This document shows positions 13,401 to 25,400 of a stretch of 64,000 nucleotides of DNA, one piece after another. The DNA is taken from assembly GCF_002288925.2 (NCBI RefSeq), contig NW_022097996.1, positions 12,706,139 through 12,770,138 on the forward strand. The letters are read 5' to 3'. The translations under genes and the position numbers were made by a program. How positions within the stretch are numbered: the first letter of the stretch is position 1; the number at the start of each line of letters is the position of its first letter. The notes under the pieces are model-generated. The model did no database searches, had not been told where the DNA came from, and worked only from the letters and a program-made list of their open reading frames with translations. Source of the DNA: Delphinapterus leucas. Lineage: Eukaryota; Chordata; Mammalia; Artiodactyla; Monodontidae.

Positions 13401-16400
13401 TTAGTTAAAGTTAGACATTTTCCGCTCAGATTCCTGAAATGAAAATCCAGTCCAATTTCTCTGGCACTAAACCATGCAGTTCTAGCTCATGAATGGCATC
13501 ATATACAGAAAGAACACAGGGCTTGGGAGGCAGGGGGCCTGGGTTCTATTTCTAACAATATTCCTCTGAGACCCCGGTCCTGTTGGCTAACCAGTACACT
13601 TCGGATGCCAAACAGCATAGGAATGGGAGCAATTTCAGCTCTCAAGTCTGTGTTACTTCCTTCTGGTTCAATGGAGAGTCAAACTTCTCTACCCTCCATT
13701 CTGAAATCAGACATAGTTCACAAGTTTTTCAGTTTTTCATCATCCATTTTAAGTGCATCCATTACTTATTAACTATTCTATTAACTTTTTTCCTCAAGTC
13801 AACAGGAGTTGATGGTTTGTGAAACAAGGATGTAGATGCCGGTTATCTATTCTGATGCCAACTCCATATTCAACTCTAGTGCTCTCAGTGAACTGTAAAC
13901 AGTGATGACATAATAAAGGCAGTTCACAGATAACCCCAGGACTCACTTTATCTACCACTTCCCAAAGTCTTTCAAGTGATTTCTTCAGAAGCAGCAGGAG
14001 CGAGAGAAAGGACAGTCCACTGGAGGTCAAAGGGCTTAGCCGTACCCTGCGGTTCTGCCACTGATGGCTACTGTTCCCTTGGGGACAACAATCCTCTTTT
14101 AATTAGATGATGCAGGGCTTCCCTGGTGGCACAGTGGTTGAGAGTCCGCCTGCCGATGCAGGGGATGCGGGTTCGTGCCCCGGTCCGGGAAAATCCCACA
14201 TACCGCGGAGCGGCTGGGCCCGTGAGCCATGGCCGCTGAGCCTGCGCGTCCGGAGCCTGTGCTCCGCAACGGGAGAGGCCGCAACAGTGAGAGGCCCGCG
14301 TACCGGGAAAAAAAAAAAAAATGATGATGCTGGGGAAGAGCTCACCACTAAATCTGGTTTGGTTTTTTTTTTCTTCTTTTTGCTTACTTAAAGGAGCCAA
14401 ATTGTCAAGAGTTTGAATTTATTATAACTTTCTTTATTCTTCCTGCTTTCAGAAGGGAATCTGAGAAAAAGTCACTAAACTATTTTTATATTAATTTTAT
14501 CTTACATAATAATAATATACTATTATATATGTAATGATAATGTAATATCATTATCATTATTATAAGTAGTTGGTTCTCATAGCTAGTAACACACGCCAGG
14601 AACAAAGTGAGGCATTTTCCACATGTCCACTCATCAATACTCACATTAACTACCTCCTGCCCCCAGGTAGGTACCAACCTACAGAGGAGGAATTGAGGTT
14701 TAGCGAGGTTAGACAGCTTGCCCAAAATTTCAGAGGGAAGCAGAATAGTCAGAATTCAAACCCAGATCCGGGTGTTCTAAAGCCTGTGTTCTTAAACCCA
14801 CTACGGAGGAGAATCACTGCTACCCTCGGCTTCCACCTCTCCCCACCTCTCCCCTCTTCCTAATTCTCTCACCCAGATCTCTGCAAGCACAGCTACGGAT
14901 CGCTACGGATTCCTGTACCACGCTGCCAGCCAGAGCATGGCCTTCGTGGAGGTCCACATAGGACTCCAGACTAAGCCCCATTAAGTCCTTTATTGTGGTC
15001 CAGGACAGTGCTCTGAGGGTTCATCACTGGATCGATTACAACTAATAATAATAAACAGTACAATTCCTTGTGTGTTTTTCCTTCATGTAGACCTCACAGA
15101 AAGGAGAGTGACTGGCAGAGAAAGAGCTGGATACCCTTGGGTGTACTGGCCACATGCTATCAGTATAGCAGAAAGTAGAAAATATGGAGCATAAAAAAAT
15201 TGGAATACGCACGAATGATGTAAAGTTACCTGGAGCAAAGATGAGTGCAATGAGACCTTGCCTGTTAATACAGCTCCCTGTCCAGCCCACTACTTCACAA
15301 GATAAGACAATACCTTCAGCGATTTTTTTTTTTTTTTTTTTTTGGGCCATGCAGCTTGTTGTATCTTAGGTCCCCGACAAGGGATTAAACCCAGGCTACG
15401 GCAGTGAAAGCACCAAGTCCTAACCACTGGACAGCCAGGGAATTCTCACCTTCAGGGATGTTTAACAGCCACTAACAATTCCCTGAAGGGAAGGATCCTG
15501 GGGAAGCAGCCAGAGATCTAACTTAGCCTCTTGGGCCACCTTCGGCTGTATGCTTAATGGTAAGTATGAGAACAATTTTCTTGTTTAAAACAGAAGAGAA
15601 TGGAATTATTTTCAACTGACGATAACTTACAACTGTTACCTGGGGGCAGGTATTACCTCTTTTTGTTTCCCTCTCCAGGGAATACCGAAAAGGATGACAT
15701 CAACCACATCTTAAAAGACCATGAACATCTCTGCCTCCTAAAATCCTTGCCAGGGCATGGGTGACTACTGTCCCTGAAAATGAGACACTGTCCTCTTCTG
15801 AGAGCAAAAGAGGTCACCCAAATGTTTCTAAATATGGGCTCTCTCTAAATCCAAGAGACGTAGGTGGCTGCGTGAGGACCTCCTGGTATATGTACTGGAC
15901 TCTTCTTCAAATCCTGTGGCAAAGAAAAACTCTCCCTCTTATAACCCCAGTGGAAAGCGACACAGCATTCAGAGGTGTGTGGGAAGAGAACCCCAGACTC
16001 ATGACGCTCAATTCTGCCAAAATATGAGAAGTCTTAAGTTACCAGGATCCAATGAAGACAACTTACAATAATGTCTTGTCTGGTCTTGAAAGTGCTGATG
16101 TAGTGGCTGTAGTGGCTCTCGTCCATCTGCCGCAGGATGGCAATCATGCAAGCAATGAAACTCCCCTGGAAGGAGACCGAAAACACAAATCCCAGCTCCT
16201 TAGATCACCAACTGACAAAGCCAAGATTTGGGTGCATGTACTTTGGTTTTTCCCACCCAATTAACTATGCAGGGACCCCAGCACGCTGGAAACATACTGC
16301 ATTCTAAAGGTCCAAAGGCATGGGCTTTGCAGTTTCTGCTAAAAAGAAGGTACTTCCACGTTTGAGTGAAGCAGTGTGGAGGGCTTCACTCATCCTATGA

Positions 16401-19400
16401 ATAGCCATGACCTCTGAAATCCTGTAGGTCAGGGGATACTGACTGTAAGATCTCAGCTAGATGACTAGTTAAGCTGTAACAACTTGCAGACCCTGAGTTG
16501 CTTGTTGAGACTGAGGTGTAAGACAGACGTCCAGGGAGAAACGTCCAAAGTATTTACATCATTTAAATAAATTTGAGCTTGGAGGAATGCAAAGAGGAAA
16601 AAGAGAGGTCGAAGAGAGGTCGTAAAACTGAGTGGAAGAGCAGAAGAGAGGCTAGGAGAGCTCCCTGCTGGACCACTTCAATGTCATTCCACCAGCTCTA
16701 GAATCCTTTGGCCAGTGATTCCTAGCATGTTATGCTGTGTTATTGTGACCTGGTTTGAAGAAAGGGATCGGATAATTAGATGATTACCATCATTTCCATT
16801 TTTGAGGCCAGGAATTACATATTCAACTTGCTTTCCCCTAGTCCAACCATATTTGAGCCACAGACTTAATTTTCTAGCCAGAGGGCAAGTATCTAAGGTA
16901 GTATCTTCTTGTATTCATATAGTTATGAAAACAACACAAATTTAAGTGAACTCGGCACAGAGGAGATGAAAATACAGCTGTTCCTGGGAGGGAGAGAGTA
17001 ACTTCCTAAACACAAAAACAGTGAAATACTATCCATGTACACCTCTCTCTGAATGAATGTCTGTCTTAGGTCTCTTTTGTTTAAAAAAGTTTATTTTTCT
17101 AATTATAAAGTGATGTAAATTTATTGTATTAAGGCTTTGATATATATTGCCAAATCAGCATATAGTTTGCATTACCATCAGCACCTAACACTATTTGTTT
17201 CTCCAGGCCTTTGCCAAGCATTTGTCCAAATTTGACCCTTTCAGGAAAGCCTGTTTTTTATTCTGGCTGCACCACGCGGCTGGTGGGATTCTAGTTCCCT
17301 GACCAGGGATCGAACCTGGGTCCCTGGCAGTGAAAGTGTGGAGTCCTAACCCACTGGACTTCCAGGGAAGACCCAGGAAAGCCATTCTTAATCAGCTTAC
17401 ATAAATTGTAACTCTTCTAACTCCCCTTATCCCACTCATTTTTTTCTCCATAGCACTTATAGCCTTCTAATACTCTGCCATTTATTTTTCTGTAATTGTT
17501 CTTGCTAGAATGTAAGCTTCTCTAAGGTAGTGATTTTTGTCTGTTTTGTTTCCTGATATATCCCCAGCATCTAGAACAGTGCCTGGCTTAAGTAGTTTCT
17601 TAATACATATTTGTTGAATAAATGGTTTTTATTTACCACAGCAATTTGGGATAGTTCTTTTTCTATGTCCTCTGATTAAAAATCTAATCAGAGATTTTAG
17701 CATCGCAAAAGATGCACCTTTAGTAAAAGATGCTTCATTTTAATGATGATACAGCTCGGCCTTTCAACAGTTACCTCTGGTCTCGAGCACACTTTTTATC
17801 TGACATTTAATAGACGTAACAGGCGGAGAATAAGAGGCCAGGGCAACACTGAGATTTCTAACAGCATGCTAATCCCAAGTTCTTTAAATGGTTTTTCCTT
17901 GAACCACAAGGGCTGGATGGTACCACAGGGCACTGATTTTTAAGCACACCAAATATCACGGGGAATACGATACGAAGGGGAAAACTGACGTTATCAGAAT
18001 TCCTCTCACGGTGACTATGGTGCATAGTTGGGAACATAACTTGGTGAGCTGTTGGGGGTGGGCACGGCTGACAGCATGCAAGGTGCTGCCTCCAGGCTGG
18101 TTGCCCAGGGCCAAAGCCCACCTCAATCACCTGGTGGTTGTGTAACCTTGCTCGGGTTTTTGCACGTTTCCTCATTTGCAAAATGGAGCTTGGTGTGACC
18201 TTTCAATGAAGTGCTTAAGAGAGTTTCTAGCACACGCACAAAAATGAGCTAACAGTGACTACTACCATTATCATCACGCTGGCTGGACACACTGATACTA
18301 TTACTGTTATCCTTCTAACAAAGGCAGATCCACACAGAGCATGCGTGCATTGGGAATTACAACTAAACTGCTTGAGACAATAGAGGAAATGCTAAATGCA
18401 GTCAGCCAGAGCCCTAATTTTCTGCTCACCAAGGCTCACATTTTCCTGAAATAAAATATTAAGCAAATATTGAAAGAGCATTAGGTCGAATGGGTCCCAA
18501 GTTCTTAGTCCACCTAGGGTGCCTGCATATCTCAGGGGGTCTCTGCTTTAACATATTATAAGAGGCTTTTGTTTCACCTTCCCTATGAGCAAGGCTCCTT
18601 ATGATTTGTACTGGCGAGATCCTTTAAAATTTTCCCCCATTTGCCTCCCCTACCTCCCTGGTAGATCATTTTCCCTCAAGAGAAAATCAGCATCAGATTT
18701 ACTCACAGTTATAACGAAGAGGCACTCGTCCAGGGGGGCTGTAAAGTTCTAGACCCCATTCATTTCCCGAGGGAGCTATGCCACCCAGCCCACAGCGCAG
18801 ACTGGAAACTGGGATGGGAGGGGCCTACGTGAATTTGGTCTCAAGACACTGCTCCCCAAATCCCCCCAATGGGCAGGTGGGATGGGACACTAAGAAGCTG
18901 CGGTGGGGCTTCCCTGGTGGCGCAGTGGTTGAGAGTCCGCCTGCCGATGCAGGGGACACGGGTTCGTGCCCCGGTCCGGGAAGATCCCACATGCCGCGGA
19001 GCGGCTGGGCCCATGAGCCATGGCTGCTGAGCCTGCGCATCCGGAGCCTGTGCTCCGCAACGGGAGGGGCCGCGACAGTGAGAGGCCCGCGTACCGCAAA
19101 AAAAAAAAAAAAAAAAAAAAAAAGCAGCTGCAGTGGCTGTGTGGCCCCCTGGGCGACACTCACGATGTGGGGAGACTGTCGGCTCATCCCAATCACGGTC
19201 CGGTTGATCCTTCTCAGCAGCCGTTCCATTATCAGCTGTACGTGCAGCGCCGTGGGACCCTGAGGGGGAAACAAAGGGATGGACACCACTTCTTCTGACT
19301 CAGCTTCACTTCTCTTAAAGAAACTCTGGACTGCTGAGAGTTCTCTTTAACTCTCATTCTGGCTCTTCAGTACAAAGCAACCTCTTGTCTAAAAGGGGGA

Positions 19401-22400
19401 AACATTGTCACAGAACGATACATAATGTTATTAAGGAATCTGCTGAACATAATTGGTTCTGACATTTAAAAGATGAACGTGGAGATGCAGGGGAAGAAAG
19501 CTTCTCTAACGACCCAGGTCATCTGGGCTCGCTGAGAGCTCCCTGTAGCCAGCAACTCAACAGTTTATGGAGACTCCTGCTAGCACGAGGTACTCAGTCC
19601 TGATGCTGAGTAGATCAGGTTACCCAGGACAATTTGGCACATAAGTGGGAAGAAAAAGGCGAAAACATGAAGTTCTTGCTACCTCCTCTCTAGGATGTAA
19701 AAAAACAAGAAATTCAAGTCAAGGAGATTGTTATGGACTGATCATTCGCGTTCAAAATTCCTGTGTTGAAGCTCTAACCCCTAATGTGATGGTATTTGGA
19801 GATGGGGCTTTTGGAGATAGATAATCAGGTCGTGAAGACAGGGCCTGGGAGTAATAGGTTAGTATCCTTATAAGAAGAGACACCTGAGAGCTTGCCCTAC
19901 CAAGGAAAGGCCATGTGAGGACACAACAAGAAGGTGGCCATCTGCAGGACCGGAAGAGGGCCTCACCAGGACCCAACCATGCAGGCACCGTGACCTTGAA
20001 CTTCCAAGCCCCAAGAACTATGAGAAATAAATTTCTGTTGTTTAATCCACCCAGGCTGCAGTATTTTGTTTCGGCAGCTCGAGCAGACTAAGACGGGGAT
20101 TTACTATTCTGACTCTGTCATGTGTGACCATGAGCAATTATTTAACTTTGTGGAGCTTCAATTTTCATAGCTGCGAGAAAAGAAAGAAAAGATCCCGTAC
20201 AGGAATTAGCTGGGCTGATGCACCCAACAGTGCCTCATGAATGTTCAGTCTTTCTTTCTCCTTCTTTCTTTTCTTGTGGTTTGATGCTATACTCCTTCAG
20301 CTCCAACTTATCAATATTCAAGTTGCCTTTTCAAAGCCTTTACCCATTATTGCTTCTTGACAGATATTCAAATCTCCTGCTTAATGCTTCAAACAACTAG
20401 ATCACTGCTATTTATGTAATTTTATTAAAACACCAAGTATCGTTAGCGTCCCCTCTCTCCCACCCTCCCTTCTTTCCTTCCTTGCTTTTTATTATTTCTC
20501 TGCTTGCTTCCTATTTCTTTAAATGAAAGTGATTCATAACACCCGCCTCTCTGTAGGAACATGGGTGCCATGTAGCCATCATGGGGGGTAGCGACTATGG
20601 TTTGTCTTCGACTGAAAACATTCTGCAAAGTTCTCCAGCCTCTTGAGTGGAGGCTGTGACAGGTCTATCTCTAGAACATGGAAAATCCAGGCAGTGTGGC
20701 CCTGGGCTTTTTGAGGGGGAGGAGATGAGGTGAGATTAAAAAACAAAAAAAACGCACATCATTTCTACTAGGCTCCAGAAGGAAGGATCAGTTTCAGAGA
20801 GAACATAAAATGAGAACTTCTCAGAAGCTCTGGTAGATCTACAATAGTGCTGTCAGGTATCGGAGGTATAACAGGGTAGAGGTTTCTACCTAACAAGTCT
20901 AAACAGGGCTCTGGATCTGAAAAGTCCTCAGCAGGATCTCAGTGATGGGCAAACTGGGCCAATCAGGAAAATCAACCAGTAGCAGCCCCAGCAGTAGGTG
21001 GATCTCCCTGGACCTAGATTTGCATGACAGAGTCTAGCCGGGAGAAGCCTCTCTAAACACCTCTAAAATGGGTGCAGCCTGCCCCAGCGCCCAGGTTCTC
21101 AACTGCCTGGGACTAGGAGAGCCGGGCAGTGGTTCCTGTCCCAGGCCATGGGACCAGTGTACGCTCTGCTCTGCATCAGTGACTCTTTGACTCACCACAT
21201 CCTTCCTGTCCAGAACTTCCAGGAGGTAGCTCAGAAGCTGCGAGCTGGCCTCATGGTCAGGCTTGCTGGAGTTGTCGTCTAATTGGCCGCTGAGCTGGTC
21301 TATCAGCAGAGGCAACAACACGTCTCTGCACTCTGAGGGGGAAAATGCAGACCACTCACCAGCTGTAGGAGCGCCCCCCCCCAGAACTGCCTGGCTCCTT
21401 CCTGCAACTCCCTCTCTGCCTGTTCCCCCAGCTCCCAACTGTGCACTCAGCCCTGCAGGGGCTCCTCCAGGCCACCGAGGAGCATGTGGTTTTAGGCACG
21501 GAATTTTAGCCCAGTACCTTGACCTTAAAAACAAAGAAAATCCCGCCTATTGTGGGTCCATGTAGCCAAATGTTTAAAGTATTTAACAATTTCTTTAGCT
21601 TTTTTTTTTTTTCTAAAAAAAGGCCAACTTGGGAATTCCCTGGCGGTCCAGGACTCCGCGCTTCCACTGCAGGGGTCACGGGTTTGATCCCTGGTCAGGG
21701 AACCAAGATCCTGCAAGCTGCACAGCGCAGCCAAAAAAAAAAGAGCCAAATTGATACTTGCAAGCTAAGTCATATGAAACTAATAAACTAAGCAAGGTAT
21801 ATGCTTTTAATTTTTTTGAAACGTTCCACCTAATGGAGAAAATGTACTCGAAAATTCCTATGAATACTGAGCTCCACCAGCACATCTCAGTGTTTCACAG
21901 ACATTCTGTTCATGCTTTCGCAGGCACGTGGACTTCATAAAGTAAGGTATTATCTTCCTACTATGTCTTCCTTCTGAGATCTTGCACAACGATAAAATAT
22001 CATTCTGATGAGTCCCGACATTCTGGGCACTAACAGAAACGACTGTGAATGGTGATAATACTTCCTCTGTTGGAATCTTCCAGGGCATCCTTGCTCTTCT
22101 GCTCAAACAATGCATCTTTATCGTCTCATTTATGGTTTATGCATCCTTAGAGGCAGAGGGAATCACAGCGTAGTAAGAAGTTGACTAGTATTAAGTTTTC
22201 CACTTGAGAGCGCTCACTAGCTTTCTGCACTCCCCCTGACTGGGTCCTTGGAACAGCTGAAACGTCTAAGCACAAATTCTGAGGCTCAGAAAAGGTCAGA
22301 GCCAAAAGACGTGCTGATATGATCTAGTTCAAGTCCATCCTTCCATAGAAACAGAAGCTGAGACTTAGAGAAGGTCCCTCATTCGTCCAAAGTTACATAA

Positions 22401-25400
22401 CTAGCCAGGGGCAAGGCTAGAAGGGTTCTCCCACCAACAACCCACTCAACTTTTCCTATTTCTGAGGTGTCCTGCCAATCCTCAGACCCTCCAGCCAATA
22501 CACACTGCATGAGTCACCCTCTGGGACTCCCTGACCTGGTGGTGGCTTCAAAAGAAGCTCCCACGGCTGCCCCACCCTAGCGAGTCTTGCGTTTACTGGG
22601 AAAGAACCAGGTATTGGACCTCTTTCCTATGTCAACTTTGGGACAGGAACACAGTGATTTCCACCTGGGGGCTATGTGCTTGACTCTAGTTACAAAATGG
22701 AGAGTCTTTTATCAGTGTAAGAGTGTTCTCCTCTCTGCTCCCAGCAGTATGACGGTAGTCTGGCTTTCCTACAGCTCCCCCCAAAACCTCTCTGATTTAT
22801 AGTGATTGCCAGTTTCCATGGTGTAAGTTCTTCTGCCATGGTCACTCTTCAGCCACTAAGATGACATGACTGGGCATGGAGTCGAGAAGAGATGTGCATA
22901 ACCAGCTCCGCCGAGCCAGTATAAGTGACATGCAGTCCATCACTGCCCTACAGCATCATGGCATCACTGCCTGCCCCAGCCCCTGGTTACTGGCGTTATA
23001 CTCTAAGTCAAAGGAGATGCATTTGTTTAAAAGAACCGTCTTTACTGCTTGCCTGTTACTTTATGGGGTTCCTATTTTGAGGACAAAGTTTGCTAATTAA
23101 CGAAACACGACTTCAAATTAAAGATTAAAGAACACATGATTTTGCTCTTTCAGGAACTATGGGAATGCTGAACTGACTTCACCTTCTCCTTAAAACTGGT
23201 TTCCCAGGAGGTCCTCAAGTACCAGCAAACGATTGGCAAGGACATTATTGACATTAAAAAAAAAAAAAGGCAGTGTTGGCTGAAGAAGACACAAGACCGG
23301 GATTTCTGCAAGCAGCAGTTTTTGGTGGAGACTCACCCGACTGCCGGAAAAGATTGCTCTCTACTATCTTGGTCATGCAGTTCAGTTTCTGGCGAACTAA
23401 CTGGTTGTCAGGGATGCTCTGAATGAACTTGCAGAAGAGCACGCTGCAAGAGAAACCCCAGTAGTCACTGTTTTCATTCTGCCGAGTTCAAGGGAGCATT
23501 ACGCTCTTCCCCTCTACTGGGAAATTATTTACGCGTGGACAGGTTTACCTGGAATTCTCTCCACAATGACCTGAGGGTCTGTCTCTAGGAAGCAAAGGAG
23601 AGGCTCTATTCCGTGCTCACTCCAGGGCTCAGCCTGGGAGCTAAGTCAGCCTACACTGGCAAATTAGTCAGGTCCATCACTGCTTTGCAGACCTACCTTC
23701 ACCCTCAACTTCTGCAAAAGTCTTTTCGGGCTACCTCCACCCCAGTGTCCATCACCATCTGACTCGGCATTTCGGGGGTACTTAGGTATAGGGCTGGAAG
23801 CGTCTTATTATGTACTTTTTTCTGTAGTTAATTTTATGTCTGTGTGTCTTGTTTCCCTGGAGAAAGTGCAAACCTCTCCGAGGGACTGGCTTTGTGTCTT
23901 CTTTTATGGCTTCCACAGAAATGAGCACAAAAAGGTGTTCGGTCAATACGTGTTAGAAGAATCACAGCATGTGTAGCCACCTAAGCTCAAGCCAACAGGG
24001 GAGCTGCTTCTCTGTTAAGAAACAAAAGTTTTTGGCTATTTACCTGAGCTCAACTGGATCGAACACAAGTTTGACGTCATTAATGATGCTAGGAAGGTAC
24101 TTCAAGGCTGCCCCCTGCAAGAAAAACACCAAAGGCATATTCAGTTGGCAAGCAGGACAAATACAAAATTTCCTGCTTGATCCCGGGAAGAAACGACTGA
24201 TGCTGGGATCCTGAACAGGGAACTGGACACAGACACTCTCGCCATGAAGAAGAAAGCTGAATGCTGCTCTACACGATCTCCCAGGATCTTTTTCCTGAAA
24301 AGTCCAGAGGCACAGCTTTCTGCCCTCACCACCCAAGAGCCACTGTCCATTTAGAATTCAGTTTTCTACCCAAGGAAGTAGTTAAAAATCTGGACATCTC
24401 CCTCACAAAGTTGCCACAGAGAGCAAAAAATGAAGCTCGAACTTGAGTCTTTAGGGATTACATATTTTACCTCAAAAAACTAATAATGATGAAGATGATG
24501 GGGACGATGGGCTTCTGGGAAGAAGGGGAGCCCTAAGAATAAAGCCTGTTGCTTGAATCATTATCAGGATCAACTGGCTGAATTCACAGGGTCCAGAAAT
24601 GCCATTCAAGGGACGTCTAAAAGGGTAGTTTGTCATCTTTGGTGAAACGACCATTTAGGTCTTCTGCCCATTTTTTGCTTGGGGTGTTTGTTTTTCTGAT
24701 ATTGAGTTGTATGCGCTGTCCGTATATTTTGGAAAGTAACCCCTTGCTGGTCGCACTGTTTGCAAATATTTTCTCCTAGTCTGTCAGTTATCTTTTCGTT
24801 TTCTTTATGGTTTCCTTTGCTGTGAAAAAGCTTTTAAGTTTGATTAGGTCCCATTTGTTTATTTTTGCTTTTATTTCTTTTGCCTTGGGAGACTGATCTA
24901 CGAAAATATTGCTACGATTTATGTCAGAGAATGTTTGGCCTATGTTCTCTTCTAGGAGTTTTACGGTGTCATAGATTATAGTTAGGTCTTTAAAACAGGC
25001 ACATGAAAAGATGCTCAACATCGCTAATTATTAGAGAAAAGCAAATCAAACTACAATGAGGTATGACCTCACACCGGTCAGAATGGCCATGATCAAAGAG
25101 TTTACAAATAATAAATGCTGGAGAGGACGTGGAGAACAGCGAACCCTCTTACACTGTTGGTGGGAATGTAAATTGGTAGAGCCAATTTTTATGGAAAACA
25201 GTATGAAGGTCCCTTAAGAAAACTAAAAATAGAGTTACCATATGATCCAGCAATCCCACTCCTGGGCATATATCCAGAGAAAACTCTAATCTGAAAATGT
25301 ACATGCACCCCAATGTTCACTGCAGCACTATTTACAATAGCCAGGACGTGGAAGCGACCTAAATGTCCACTGACAGGTGAATGGATAGAGAAGATGTGGC

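Noticed and set aside
21034..21534. 166-codon minus-strand reading frame
   Set aside because: Only the middle (21196-21332) is coding, as DOCK5 exon 17. The rest is read-through of flanking intron past the splice sites.
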